A stretch of 64,000 nucleotides of DNA. It comes from Firmicutes bacterium AM41-11. GTDB lineage: Bacteria; Bacillota_I; Bacilli_A; Erysipelotrichales; Erysipelotrichaceae. The notes under the pieces are model-generated. The model saw only the letters and a list, made by a program, of their open reading frames with translations, did no database searches and was not told where the DNA came from. The DNA is taken from assembly GCA_003480165.1 (NCBI GenBank), contig QUIQ01000007.1, positions 21,140 to 85,139 of the forward strand, in the 5' to 3' direction. A program made the translations under genes and the position numbers. This document shows positions 49,105-58,880 of this stretch, one piece after another. The number at the start of each line of letters is the position of its first letter. The first letter of the stretch is position 1.

Positions 49105-50742
49105 ATGTCCATTGAAACAGAATTGAAAGAGATGTTAAAAGATTCCGTGAAAAAAGCTTTTGATGTGGATCTTGAACTTTCTTCAATTGTTATTGAAACG
49201 CCAAAAAATAAAGATCATGGAGATTTTTCCAGTAATGTTGCGATGCAGTTAACGCGTACTTTGCATACCAACCCAAGAGAAATCGCCAACAAGTTGACGG
49301 AAGCTTTAGACCTTTCCCAAGCCAATGTTGCCAAAGTGGAAATTGCCGGTCCTGGTTTTTTAAACTTCACTTTGTCAAAGGATCGTTTTACTCAGGTTAT
49401 TAGCGATGTCTTAGAACAAAAAGAAGCGTATGGACAACAAGCACCGAATGGCATCAAAGTGGACTTGGAGTATGTCAGTGCCAATCCAACAGGTTCTTTA
49501 CATTTAGGTCATGCTCGTGGGGCTGCCTGGGGTGATAGCTGTAGCCGGATTATGAAAAAAGCGGGTTATGATGTAACGCGTGAATACTATGTAAACGATG
49601 CCGGAAACCAAATTACCAATTTAGCTTTATCTTTAAATGCTCGTTATAGAGAAGCCCAAGGTTTACCAACCGAAATTGGTAAAGATGGATATATGGGACA
49701 AGATGTGAAAGACGAAGGTATTCGTTTGGCGAAAGAATATCCAGAAACGTATTTAGAACCAACGGAAGAAAATTTAGACTTTTTCCGTAAAAAAGGTATT
49801 GAATTTGAATTGAATAAAATCAAACGGGATTTGAAAGAATATCGAATTGACTTTGATGTCTGGACTAGTGAACAAAGTTTACGAGATTCAGGTGCCGTAG
49901 AAAAAGCGGTTGACATAATTAAAGAAAAAGGATATACCTATGAATCAGATGGTGCCTTATGGTTCAAAACAACGGAATTAGGCGATGATAAAGACCGTGT
50001 TTTACGTAAACAAGATGGCTCTTTAACGTACTTGGTTCCTGATATTGCCAACCATAAGAATAAATATGATCGTGGTTTTGATGAAATGGTAGATTTCTTC
50101 GGAGCCGACCATCATGGATATATTCCAAGATTGAAAGCATCTATGCAGGCTTTAGGGTATGATCCCGATAAGCTTCATGTTGATATTATTCAGATGGTGC
50201 GTTTAGTGTCTAATGGACAAGAGATGAAAATGTCAAAACGTCTCGGAAATGCGACAACGATTCATGAATTGTGTCAAAGTGTTGGTGTAGATGCGGCCCG
50301 GTATTTCTTTGTGGCACGGGCTTTGGATTCCCATTTGGATTTTGATGTTGAATTAGCAACCAAGAAATCGAATGAAAATCCGGTTTATTATGCTCAATAT
50401 GCCCATGCGCGTATGTGTTCCATTCAGAAACAAGCCAAGGATATTCCTTGTGCTAGTTCTTATGAAGGTTTAACACATGAAAAAGAAATTGAATTGATGA
50501 AGTCGCTACAAGAATTTAATAAAGTGATTGTGGAAAGTGCGAAGACGCGACAAGTTCATAAGGTTTGTCATTATATTCAGTCTTTGGCAAGTAACTTCCA
50601 TAGTTTCTATAATGCTTGTAAAGTTATTGACAGAGACAATTTGGAATTATCCAGTCAGCGTTTGGCTTTAGTAAAAGCTACCCAAATCGTTTTGGCAAAC
50701 GCTTTAGATTTAATTGGTGTTGAAGCAGTTGAATCTATGTAA
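49105..50742 (+). CDS. argS: Arginyl-tRNA synthetase
   Basis: 545 residues. N-terminal ArgRS additional domain, then class I core with SANPTGSLHLGHARG (HIGH motif), YVNDAGNQ and MKMSKRLGN (KMSKS-like), followed by the DALR anticodon-binding domain with NPVYYAQYAHARM. AAGGAGG eight bases upstream overlaps the end of the DUF1934 gene. The ywiB-like-argS-rpoE order matches other firmicutes. Confidence 0.96.
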   Translation: MSIETELKEMLKDSVKKAFDVDLELSSIVIETPKNKDHGDFSSNVAMQLTRTLHTNPREIANKLTEALDLSQANVAKVEIAGPGFLNFTLSKDRFTQVISDVLEQKEAYGQQAPNGIKVDLEYVSANPTGSLHLGHARGAAWGDSCSRIMKKAGYDVTREYYVNDAGNQITNLALSLNARYREAQGLPTEIGKDGYMGQDVKDEGIRLAKEYPETYLEPTEENLDFFRKKGIEFELNKIKRDLKEYRIDFDVWTSEQSLRDSGAVEKAVDIIKEKGYTYESDGALWFKTTELGDDKDRVLRKQDGSLTYLVPDIANHKNKYDRGFDEMVDFFGADHHGYIPRLKASMQALGYDPDKLHVDIIQMVRLVSNGQEMKMSKRLGNATTIHELCQSVGVDAARYFFVARALDSHLDFDVELATKKSNENPVYYAQYAHARMCSIQKQAKDIPCASSYEGLTHEKEIELMKSLQEFNKVIVESAKTRQVHKVCHYIQSLASNFHSFYNACKVIDRDNLELSSQRLALVKATQIVLANALDLIGVEAVESM

Positions 50743-50762
50743 TATTAAGGAGTATTGGTAGT

Positions 50763-51074
50763 ATGAGTAAATCTATGATCGATGTTGCAAGAGATACTTT
50801 ATTGAAGAACAATCATCGCATGGCATTTTTAGATCTTTGGACAAGTGTTTCTAAGGAAATGAACTTCACACCTACTCAAGCTGAAGATAATATTGCGCAA
50901 TTTTATTCCGATTTATCTTTAGATAGTCATTTTGTGAATCTAGAAGGAAACAGTTGGGATTTAAAAACTCGACATACGTATTCAGAATCTGTTACAGATA
51001 CAGATGAAATTGCCTTAGATGAAGATGATGAAGAAATGGATGATGCTTCAGAATCTTTAGAAGAAGAGGAATAA
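50763..51074 (+). CDS. rpoE: RNA polymerase delta subunit
   Basis: 103 residues: an N-terminal HARE-HTH domain (IDVARDTLL through FVNLEGNSWDLK) and an extremely acidic disordered tail (DEDDEEMDDASESLEEEE). Delta raises RNA polymerase recycling and specificity in Gram-positives, which supports the Bacillota assignment. The tail is shorter than in Bacillus. Confidence 0.92.
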   Translation: MSKSMIDVARDTLLKNNHRMAFLDLWTSVSKEMNFTPTQAEDNIAQFYSDLSLDSHFVNLEGNSWDLKTRHTYSESVTDTDEIALDEDDEEMDDASESLEEEE

Positions 51075-51086
51075 AATTTGAATCGC

Positions 51087-51117
51087 AAAAAATCTGCTTT
51101 CAAAGGCAGATTTTTTT
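51087..51117 (+). terminator. rpoE terminator
   Basis: AAATCTGC pairs with GCAGATTT and is followed by a T-run (TTTTTTT). Confidence 0.8.
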
Positions 51118-51160
51118 AAAGATTCTTGATAAACTTGAATCAAGTAGAGGAGAAGCTACG

Positions 51161-51991
51161 ATGTGGAAAAGTATCGTTTATGTGGTGAAGGAAAACCTCA
51201 CCAATTTATACCGAATTTATAGTATTTCCAAATATGAATTATTGGCAGACATGCGAGATTCAAAATTTGGGATTTTTTGGAACTTTGCGTCACCAGCTAT
51301 TCAAGTCTTTACGTATTGGCTTGTGTTCGGGGTTGCCTGGGGAAGAAGTGCCCAGACCTATCGTGGAGTAACCGTTCCTTATTTACCATGGCTAGTCGTT
51401 GGATTTGCGGTATGGTGGTATATTCGACCTTGTATTACCGATGGTTGTTCAGCTGTCTTTGCGAAAACCAATGTCATCACCAAAATGAAATTTCCTGTAT
51501 CGGTATTACCTGCAACGGTTTGTTTAAAAGAATTGTTTAACCACTTTGTGATGCTGGTCATTACCTTTGCGACTTTATTTTTAAGTGGATATATGCCAAA
51601 CATCTATTGGTTATGGATCGTTTATTATATGTTCTGTGCCTTTATGTTAGGAGAAGCCATTTCATTAGTCTTATCGGTATTAACGATGTTGTGGCGTGAC
51701 GTAAAGAAATTCATCACTTCGATTATGCGTATGTTGATGTATTTTTCCCCTGTTTTATGGAATTGCCATTTTAAAAAATCGGTTCCTTTTCATTCTGTTT
51801 TAAACAAGCTTGTGAAGGCCAACCCGGTTTACTATGTGATTCAAGGGTATCGGGATGCGATTTTCTATAATCGTACACCTTTCAATCACCCAGCTATTAC
51901 CCTATATTTCTGGGCTTTAGTCTTAGTGATTTTTGCGTTGGGTTGTTTCTTGATGTATACCTTCAAGAAGAAATTCATCGATATGATTTAG
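51161..51991 (+). CDS. tagG: Teichoic-acid-type ABC exporter, permease
   Basis: 276 residues with about six membrane helices, of the ABC-2 polysaccharide/teichoic acid export permease family. SKFGIFWNFASPAIQVFTYW and VVGFAVWWYIRPCI are family hallmarks. It pairs with the ATPase gene nine bases downstream. Together they would carry a lipid-linked polymer across the membrane. GAGGAG lies eight bases upstream of the ATG. It opens a six-gene polymer cluster. Confidence 0.88.
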   Translation: MWKSIVYVVKENLTNLYRIYSISKYELLADMRDSKFGIFWNFASPAIQVFTYWLVFGVAWGRSAQTYRGVTVPYLPWLVVGFAVWWYIRPCITDGCSAVFAKTNVITKMKFPVSVLPATVCLKELFNHFVMLVITFATLFLSGYMPNIYWLWIVYYMFCAFMLGEAISLVLSVLTMLWRDVKKFITSIMRMLMYFSPVLWNCHFKKSVPFHSVLNKLVKANPVYYVIQGYRDAIFYNRTPFNHPAITLYFWALVLVIFALGCFLMYTFKKKFIDMI

Positions 51992-52000
51992 GAGGGTTGT

Positions 52001-52810
52001 ATGGCAGAAGAATATGCAGTAGAAGTAGAAAATATTTCGAAAATTTATACCTTACGAAATAAGAACAATCAATATAAAACGGATAAAAAAGAATTCTATG
52101 CGCTAAAAGGTGTCACCTTTAAAGTAAAAAAAGGCGATGTAGTAGGTATTTTAGGAACCAATGGTTCAGGTAAATCTACTTTATCGCTCTTGTTGTCAGG
52201 AATTTCGGAAATTAACAGCGGGGTTATGAAAATCAATGGCGAACAATCTTTGATTGCTATCAATACTGGATTGAATAACCAGCTGACGGGTTTGGAGAAC
52301 ATCAATGTCAAAGGGGCATTGATGGGACTAAAGAAAAAACGCATTCAAGAAATTACTAACGATGTGATTGATTTTGCGGAATTGGGAGATTTTCTATATC
52401 AACCGGTTAAGAAATATTCTTCCGGTATGAAAAGTCGTTTAGGTTTTTCCATCTCTTTGGCGCTAAATCCTGATATTTTTATTGTCGATGAAGCCTTGAG
52501 TGTTGGTGATAAGGGCTTTGCAAAAAAATGTATGAAGCGTATGATGAAATTACGTGATGAAGAAGGTAAGACCATCTTCTTTATTTCGCATTCCTTGCCA
52601 CAAGTTCGTGAATTCTGTAAGACGGGTATGTGGATCGAAGGCGGTGAATTAGTCGAAATGGGCGATATTGATAAAGTCTGTGATGACTATGCCGAATATG
52701 TCGAATTCATGGATGCCATGACAAAGAAACAAAAGAAGAAATTCTTGGAAGAAAAGTTTGAAAAACGTTTGATTGAACCAAAACCAAAGAAAAAATGGTT
52801 CTCTAAATAA
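52001..52810 (+). CDS. tagH: Teichoic-acid-type ABC exporter, ATPase
   Basis: 269 residues. Walker A GTNGSGKST, ABC signature YSSGMKSRLGFSISL, Walker B IFIVDEALSVGD and switch His in FISHSL. The sequence is of the TagH/Wzt type and ends with a short basic tail, lacking the extra SH3-like domain of Bacillus TagH. AGGAGG precedes the start. Confidence 0.9.
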   Translation: MAEEYAVEVENISKIYTLRNKNNQYKTDKKEFYALKGVTFKVKKGDVVGILGTNGSGKSTLSLLLSGISEINSGVMKINGEQSLIAINTGLNNQLTGLENINVKGALMGLKKKRIQEITNDVIDFAELGDFLYQPVKKYSSGMKSRLGFSISLALNPDIFIVDEALSVGDKGFAKKCMKRMMKLRDEEGKTIFFISHSLPQVREFCKTGMWIEGGELVEMGDIDKVCDDYAEYVEFMDAMTKKQKKKFLEEKFEKRLIEPKPKKKWFSK

Positions 52811-52822
52811 AGGAGGCAAAGT

Positions 52823-53218
52823 ATGAAAACCGTAATTACCTATGGAACCTTTGATTTATTTCATGTAGGTCATCTAAATTTATTAAGACGTGCCAAAGAA
52901 TTAGGCGATTATTTGATTGTTGCGGTCAGCAGTGATCGTTTTAACTGGGAAGAGAAACAAAAGAAATGTGAAATTCCGGATAAAGATCGTATGGCCATTG
53001 TCGAAGCGATTAAATATGTCGATAAAGTCATTCCGGAAGACAGTTGGGAACAAAAGATTGAAGATGTAAAAAAATACAATGTGGATGTATTTGTGATGGG
53101 TGATGATTGGAAAGGAAAATTCGACTTCTTAAAAGACTATTGTGAAGTTGTGTATTTACCTCGTACCGAAGGCATTAGTTCAACACAATTAAAAGAAGAT
53201 TTGAAGAGTAAGAAGTAA
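52823..53218 (+). CDS. tagD: Glycerol-3-phosphate cytidylyltransferase
   Basis: 131 residues. TYGTFDLFHVGHLNLLRRAK has the HxGH active site, and EGISSTQLK is the C-terminal substrate loop. Makes CDP-glycerol, the donor for the three glycerophosphotransferase-type genes that follow. AGGAGG precedes the ATG. Confidence 0.93.
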   Translation: MKTVITYGTFDLFHVGHLNLLRRAKELGDYLIVAVSSDRFNWEEKQKKCEIPDKDRMAIVEAIKYVDKVIPEDSWEQKIEDVKKYNVDVFVMGDDWKGKFDFLKDYCEVVYLPRTEGISSTQLKEDLKSKK

Positions 53219-53223
53219 TTTGT

Positions 53224-55440
53224 ATGAAAATTAGTGTCATTATTCCTTTTTCCCATTATCCTCATTATTTAAAAGAATGTTTAGAATCCTTAAAAACCAG
53301 TGCGTTTCAAGATTTTGAAACGCTTTTAGTCGTGGATAAAGAACACGATTGTATTGATGATGTTATCAAAGAATATTCTTTTGTCCGTGTAATTGAAAGC
53401 CAAGTCCATGGTTGTGCAGCGTGCCGTAATGTTGGCATGCAGTATGCGATGGGAGAATACATCTATTTTTTAGATGCGGATGATTATGTCTTAGAAAATA
53501 CCCTGGGTTTATTAGCGGTACATGCCCATGGTGAAGATATTGTCTATGGGGCTATTTCCAATACCTGGAATAATAAGGCCAACTACCTAGAGAAGATTGC
53601 CAACCAGGAAATTGATCCCGACGACCTTGAAGAGAAACAACGCCTGCATGAAGAAAAAGTAGATGCATATCGTTTGAAGAATCCGGATGAGAGTGAACAT
53701 CGTCTTCAATCGGTTTATTACTTATTGCGTGTCAAAAAGGGAATTCGCAGTATTACAGCTTTAGGTATTTTATTTAAGACGACTTTTATTCGTCAAAATG
53801 GCTTTACCTTTGATGAAAACTATCGTTATTACAGCGATATGACATTCTTATGTCCAGTATTAGATCGTTTAACTTCGCAAGTTCGCGTGGAAGATGCCAT
53901 TTATGTGAAACGAAAACACAACGATCCAATTAACTATCCGGCTTTATCGCAAGAAGAGAGCGATGATCGTTTTGAAGAACGTTGTAAAGCTGTTGAAACG
54001 ACGCGTTCTTTGATTGATGAAAATGGAATTGTTCGGTATTATTTGGACTTTAAATTGATTCATTTCTTTACTCGAAGCATGTCGAAACGCTTGCGTCGTA
54101 GTCAAGATGAGAGATGGCGTAATGAATACTTTACGATGATTATTCCATATATTGAAAAATGTCGTCCAGATGTATTGGATGAATTATCCCGGAATAATGC
54201 GAAGATGGTAAGAGCTTTATTAAACCATGATTTAAAGGGTGTTCAGAAACAAGTTCGCTGGGTTTTAGGTAAAAAGAAATTCAAAAAGATGTTAAAGAAT
54301 AAGAATACGGCCTATAAGCTGGCATATTTCCATCGTTATTTAAAACAACCGGTGAAAGAGAATGTGATTTTATTTGAAACCTTTATGGCGAAGAATTACA
54401 GTGACTCGCCTAAATATATTTATGAATATATTGCCCAAAATCATCCCGAATATGAATGTGTCTGGGCTATCAATGATGGAGCTAAGATTCCATATGGTGC
54501 CAAAACGGTGAAACGTTTTAGTTTCCAATATGCCTACTATTTAGCGGTATCGAAATACTTGGTCTTTAATGTGCGACCACCACTATGGTATCGCAAGCGG
54601 GAAGAACAAGTATTCTTAGAGACTTGGCATGGAACGCCATTAAAGCGTTTGGTTTTTGATCAAGAAGAAGTCACAAGTGCTTCGCCAAAATATAAACAAC
54701 AATTCTACCGGCAAAGAAAAGACTGGGATTTCTTAGTTAGTGCCAATCCATTTAGTACGAAGACATTCCGTAGCTGTTTCCTTTATGAAGGGGAGATGTT
54801 GGAATATGGATATCCTAGAAATGATATTTTATATTGGCCAAATAAAGATGAAATTGCCCAACAACTAAAAGAAAAACTAGGTATTCCTAAAGATAAGAAG
54901 ACAATTCTTTATGCACCAACTTGGCGAGATGACCAACACTATGGTTCGGGTCAATATAAGTTTGAACTAGCTTTGGATTTGAAGTTGATGAAAGAACGCT
55001 TGCAGGATGACTATGTAGTCTTATTGCGTACGCATCATTATATTTCGGATCATATTGATGTCAGTGGCTTAGGAGATTTTGTGATCAACTTGAGCTCATA
55101 CGATGATATTTCAGAAATCTATTTGATCAGTGATATCTGTATTACCGATTATTCGAGTGTGTTCTTTGACTATGCCAATTTAAAACGACCAATTTTGTTC
55201 TATACCTATGATTTTGATAAGTATAAGAATCAATTGCGTGGTTTCTATATTGATATGAATACGGAAGTGCCAGGACCACTTTTATATACTTCTGAACAAG
55301 TGGTACAGGCTATTGAAGATATTGATGAAATCACGGAAGAATACAAAGAGCGATATGATCAATTCTATGATCGTTTCTGCTGTTATGATGACGGCCATGC
55401 TTCTGAGCATGTAGCCGAAGCAATGTTAGCAAAGAAGTAG
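53224..55440 (+). CDS. Fusion of GT2 glycosyltransferase and CDP-glycerol glycerophosphotransferase
   Basis: 738 residues with two enzyme domains. Residues 1-~260 are a GT-A glycosyltransferase 2 (ISVIIPFSHYPHYLKECLES; DADDYV is the DxD). From about 370 to the end is a TagB/TagF-type domain with LETWHGTPLKRL, GYPRNDIL, LYAPTWRDDQ, LLRTHHY and ITDYSSVFFDYA. One protein may therefore add both a sugar and glycerophosphate units to a wall polymer. Which acceptor is used cannot be told. Confidence 0.88.
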   Translation: MKISVIIPFSHYPHYLKECLESLKTSAFQDFETLLVVDKEHDCIDDVIKEYSFVRVIESQVHGCAACRNVGMQYAMGEYIYFLDADDYVLENTLGLLAVHAHGEDIVYGAISNTWNNKANYLEKIANQEIDPDDLEEKQRLHEEKVDAYRLKNPDESEHRLQSVYYLLRVKKGIRSITALGILFKTTFIRQNGFTFDENYRYYSDMTFLCPVLDRLTSQVRVEDAIYVKRKHNDPINYPALSQEESDDRFEERCKAVETTRSLIDENGIVRYYLDFKLIHFFTRSMSKRLRRSQDERWRNEYFTMIIPYIEKCRPDVLDELSRNNAKMVRALLNHDLKGVQKQVRWVLGKKKFKKMLKNKNTAYKLAYFHRYLKQPVKENVILFETFMAKNYSDSPKYIYEYIAQNHPEYECVWAINDGAKIPYGAKTVKRFSFQYAYYLAVSKYLVFNVRPPLWYRKREEQVFLETWHGTPLKRLVFDQEEVTSASPKYKQQFYRQRKDWDFLVSANPFSTKTFRSCFLYEGEMLEYGYPRNDILYWPNKDEIAQQLKEKLGIPKDKKTILYAPTWRDDQHYGSGQYKFELALDLKLMKERLQDDYVVLLRTHHYISDHIDVSGLGDFVINLSSYDDISEIYLISDICITDYSSVFFDYANLKRPILFYTYDFDKYKNQLRGFYIDMNTEVPGPLLYTSEQVVQAIEDIDEITEEYKERYDQFYDRFCCYDDGHASEHVAEAMLAKK

Positions 55441-55451
55441 AGGGTGAAGAT

Positions 55452-56669
55452 ATGGCGACCAATCAGACATGGAAACAAAATTTAATTCGATACGCAAAGC
55501 GAATGGCGATTCGTTGTTTTAAATGCGTGTATTTGGTTATGCAAAAAACGGTTTCTGTGGATGATAAAACGGTGATTTTTATTGCCTTTCATGGTCGTGG
55601 CTATACCGATAATCCCAAATATATTCATCAAGAAATGTTGCGACAAGCCCGTTTTGATGACTATAAGATGGTGTGGCCCGTAAAGAAGCCAAAACAGACG
55701 TCGATTGAAAGAGCGGTTGTGATTCGTTATAACTCTTTGCGTTATTTCTATTATATGTGCAAGGCAAAATATTGGATTGTGAACTGCAAGTTGCCAAAAC
55801 ATATCCAAAAGAAAGACAGTCAGGTCTATCTTCAGACTTGGCATGGTACGCCATTAAAGCGCTTGGCTCATGATATTGTGGAAGTGGAAAACCAGACTTT
55901 CTATCGTAGTGGAATGAGTCGACAACAGATGACCAATACCTATGATGATGATGTCGCAAAATATAATTATATGATTGCCCCAAATCCTTTTAGTTTTGAA
56001 GTCTTCCAAAGTGCTTTTCGTATCAATCCAGAGCGTTTGATTAAAACAGGTTATCCTAGAAATGACTTTTTAACGAATATTACTTTGGAAGAAATCGATG
56101 CGATTAAAAAGCGTTTTGCGATTCCTAAGGATAAAAAGGTTTTATTATATGCGCCAACATGGCGAGATAATTCCTATAATACCAGAGGTTATACCTTTGA
56201 ATTAAAAGCTAATTTTCATCGCTGGAAAGAAGTATTAGGGGATGAATACATTGTCTTATTTAAACCACATTATTTGATTATCAATAAATTTGAAGGTGAT
56301 GAATCTTTAAAAGATTTTGTGATCAGTGTGGATGCCAATGCGGATATCAATGATCTCTATGTGATCAGTGATGTTCTAGTCACCGATTATTCGAGTGTTT
56401 TCTTTGATTATGCCAACTTAAATTGTCCAATGTACTTCTATATGTTTGACTTAGAAGAATATGCGGATGAATTACGAGGCTTCTATTTTGATATCTATGA
56501 AACGATGCCTGGGGATATCATTGAAAACGAAGAAGACTTGTTGAAAAAAATCAAAGCGGGACACTATGACTATCAAAAGCTGGAAGCCTTTAATCAACGT
56601 TTTAATGGCTGGCAAGATGGTCATGCTACCCAACGGGTTTTAGATATTGTATTTGGAAAGGAAGCGTAA
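55452..56669 (+). CDS. CDP-glycerol glycerophosphotransferase family protein
   Basis: 405 residues, single TagB/TagF-type domain: LQTWHGTPLKRLAHD, GYPRNDFL, LYAPTWRDN, LFKPHY and VTDYSSVFFDYA. Close in sequence to the C-terminal half of the preceding fusion protein, so the two likely arose by duplication. Either primase (TagB-like) or polymerase (TagF-like) is possible. The gene starts eleven bases after the previous stop. Confidence 0.88.
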   Translation: MATNQTWKQNLIRYAKRMAIRCFKCVYLVMQKTVSVDDKTVIFIAFHGRGYTDNPKYIHQEMLRQARFDDYKMVWPVKKPKQTSIERAVVIRYNSLRYFYYMCKAKYWIVNCKLPKHIQKKDSQVYLQTWHGTPLKRLAHDIVEVENQTFYRSGMSRQQMTNTYDDDVAKYNYMIAPNPFSFEVFQSAFRINPERLIKTGYPRNDFLTNITLEEIDAIKKRFAIPKDKKVLLYAPTWRDNSYNTRGYTFELKANFHRWKEVLGDEYIVLFKPHYLIINKFEGDESLKDFVISVDANADINDLYVISDVLVTDYSSVFFDYANLNCPMYFYMFDLEEYADELRGFYFDIYETMPGDIIENEEDLLKKIKAGHYDYQKLEAFNQRFNGWQDGHATQRVLDIVFGKEA

Positions 56670-56670
56670 G

Positions 56671-57756
56671 ATGTCCCTTTCAAAATGGATTTTAAATATT
56701 GCTCTGACGATTGTGGATCTTTGTACCTTTTGGATCAAACCCCAAGCCAATCGCATTACCTTTGTCTCTTTGACCCAGGATCGTTTAAGCAGTGATTTTA
56801 AGTTGTTGTATGAGGCTTTGGAAGCGGAAAAGAAATATGATATTCATACGAATTTGCTGGTATTTAAACAGTCAATTACTGGGAAGATGCATTATTTTCT
56901 GAATTGTTTAAAACAGTTAGTAGAATATAAGAAATCTCGTTTAGTCATTTTAAATGACAACAATTACGTGATTTCTCATAAGAAGCCAAAAACTTGTAAG
57001 GTTGTTCAAGTCTGGCATGCGTGTGGGGCAATAAAAAAATTTGGTAATGAAATTCAAAGAGAGTATCCCATTCGAAATTATGATGCCGTCTTTGCGAATG
57101 CACCTGCTTGGAAAGAAGTCTATAGTCGCTCTTTTGGTGTAAAACCAGATCAAGTCTATGTGACAGGTATGCCAAGAACGGATCTTTTATTGCAGGAAAA
57201 AGAAAACAATTTTTTTAAACGACATCCGCAATGTAAAGGAAAGAAGCTGGTTTTATATGCGCCGACATTCCGAGGCAATATCATTCATGGTTTTCAAGTG
57301 GTTTCCTTTGATATGAAAAAGGTCCAGGAAAGTTTAGATGACTGGATCATTCTCTATAAATTTCATCCCCTTTTAGGTGATATTCAAGTAGAGAATTGCC
57401 AGGCTATCAATGTCAATCAAGAAGATTTGTATGAATTAATGCAGGTCAGTGATTGTATTATTTCGGATTATTCTTCGGTGATTTTGGATTATTCACTACT
57501 AAAAAAACCGATTCTTGGATATATTCCGGATTATCAAAGTTATTCAGAAAAAATTGGACTGAATCTTTCTTTAGAAGAATATCCGGGTCCGATTTGTACC
57601 GATGAGGATGAAATTGTTGCCGCTCTACAAGATCTATCAAGTTATGATTTCCAAAAAGAACAACGTTTTCAAGAAAAATATATGATTTACACCGATGGAA
57701 AGAATACCCAGCGCTGTGTACAATGTATCAATCAATGGATGGATTCTGATGTTTAG
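56671..57756 (+). CDS. CDP-glycerol glycerophosphotransferase family protein, divergent
   Basis: 361 residues. Shares the family's motifs in weaker form: VWHACGAIKKFG (instead of WHGTPLK), GMPRTDLL, LYAPTFRG, YKFHPLL and ISDYSSVILDYS. That pattern suits TagB-like enzymes that add the first glycerophosphate. The ATG at 56671 follows the previous stop by one base, with AAAGGA upstream; the frame also reads through upstream codons, which overlap the previous gene and are not needed. Confidence 0.85.
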   Translation: MSLSKWILNIALTIVDLCTFWIKPQANRITFVSLTQDRLSSDFKLLYEALEAEKKYDIHTNLLVFKQSITGKMHYFLNCLKQLVEYKKSRLVILNDNNYVISHKKPKTCKVVQVWHACGAIKKFGNEIQREYPIRNYDAVFANAPAWKEVYSRSFGVKPDQVYVTGMPRTDLLLQEKENNFFKRHPQCKGKKLVLYAPTFRGNIIHGFQVVSFDMKKVQESLDDWIILYKFHPLLGDIQVENCQAINVNQEDLYELMQVSDCIISDYSSVILDYSLLKKPILGYIPDYQSYSEKIGLNLSLEEYPGPICTDEDEIVAALQDLSSYDFQKEQRFQEKYMIYTDGKNTQRCVQCINQWMDSDV

Positions 57757-57768
57757 TCAGAATCTTTT

Positions 57769-58812
57769 TTAGTTTTCGTAGAAATTGTTTTGAATAAAGG
57801 CATCAAATAAAGGCAGGGTCAGAGTGATGTGGCCGCGTTCACTTCCATCAATTAAACCTTTTTGAATCAAGCGTTTGCGGTAAGGGTTGAATTGATTGGT
57901 CGTCATGGATAGGGTTTTACGGATGTCAATAATGGCATCGGATGGTGTTTTTACCATGGCTACAAGGACTTTTTTATCAATGGCGGAACATTCACTCCAC
58001 ATCTTTTCATAGACGTATTCTTCTAAGTATTGTTGAAATTCTGGTAGGGCTTTTTGATAATCTCCATTATATTTCCATGTGAGATAGCCCAACACTTGAA
58101 AGGCAAAGGAATAACCTTTAGTAAGTTGTGCCATATGGCGTGCTTGTACTTCATCGCAATGAAAATTATTTTGGTAATTGTGGGCAATGGCTGAAAGGTT
58201 TAAAGCTTTTAAATGAATTTTGGGTGCACGATACAAAAAGGTTAAAGTTTTTTCGTTCTGTATCTCATAGATGTTTTGATACAGACCTGTCAACAAAAGG
58301 AAGATAGGTAGATCTTGACGAATGAGAATCTGAAAAGCACTCGCAAATTCACGAATCTGTTGGGTATTGGTCACTTCATCAATGGATACTAAAACACGTT
58401 TTCCTTTTTTCTTTAGACTTTCTAACATTTTTGAAAGAGCGGTTTCGATATCGGTAATCGGTGGTGTATTTTTGATTTCTACACCAATGTGAAAAAAGGA
58501 TAAATTGATTTGGGCCTGATAAAAGATTTGTGACAGTTCGGGATTGCTGCTTAGTTTTGCGGCAAGACCAAGTAATAAATCTCGTTCCGGATTGAGTTCA
58601 ACACAGATCCACTGTTTATCTTTTTTGAGTTGGTTTAGAACATTGGTCATAAAAACGGTCTTTCCTGCGCCTCTTACACCCGTAATCATCGCAATCTGTT
58701 GGGATGGTGGTGTAGCATTAAAAGATTCAATGATTTCGTTTTCAGTTTGCATCCGAGAGATGATTTCGGAAGGTGCTTTACCAAATAATAAAGTATAGGG
58801 ATTTCTTTTCAT
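57769..58812 (-). CDS. Stand-alone AAA+ (ORC/AAA_16-like) ATPase
   Basis: 347 residues. Walker A TGVRGAGKT is at about 44-52 and Walker B VLVSIDEV at about 140-147, followed by a sensor-like FLLLTGLY and an all-alpha/winged-helix C-terminus (SAIDKKVLVAM through LIQKGLIDG). It has no recognised partner. Its orientation opposes all neighbours, and its promoter holds five TTTACTGT repeats, so it looks autoregulated. It is a different family from the DUF4143 ATPase at 7.6 kb, though both are single AAA+ genes with repeats at their promoter. Function unknown. Confidence 0.8.
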   Translation of the reverse strand: MKRNPYTLLFGKAPSEIISRMQTENEIIESFNATPPSQQIAMITGVRGAGKTVFMTNVLNQLKKDKQWICVELNPERDLLLGLAAKLSSNPELSQIFYQAQINLSFFHIGVEIKNTPPITDIETALSKMLESLKKKGKRVLVSIDEVTNTQQIREFASAFQILIRQDLPIFLLLTGLYQNIYEIQNEKTLTFLYRAPKIHLKALNLSAIAHNYQNNFHCDEVQARHMAQLTKGYSFAFQVLGYLTWKYNGDYQKALPEFQQYLEEYVYEKMWSECSAIDKKVLVAMVKTPSDAIIDIRKTLSMTTNQFNPYRKRLIQKGLIDGSERGHITLTLPLFDAFIQNNFYEN

Positions 58813-58823
58813 ATATAGCCTCT

Positions 58824-58880
58824 TTTACTGTCGTTTACTGTTTTTTACTGTTCTAAAATTATTTTACTGTCGTTTACTGT
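58824..58880. repeat. Five TTTACTGT repeats at 10-base spacing in the ATPase promoter
   Basis: Copies start at 58824, 58834, 58844, 58863 and 58873. Within each group spacing is exactly 10 bases; the groups are 19 apart, about two turns. All copies therefore face nearly the same side of the helix. They cover the promoter spacer and the mRNA start of the ATPase gene (read as ACAGTAAA on its strand). Confidence 0.85.

Noticed and set aside
54600..56000. Minus-strand frames of 120-134 codons (for example 55482-55844) opposite the glycerophosphotransferase genes
   Set aside because: They are shadows of well-supported plus-strand enzymes and lack start signals.
57769..58880. Toxin-antitoxin or defence system around the AAA+ ATPase
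   Set aside because: It is a single gene with no partner gene, nuclease or toxin-like frame on either side; neighbours are a teichoic-acid cluster and a riboswitch operon.
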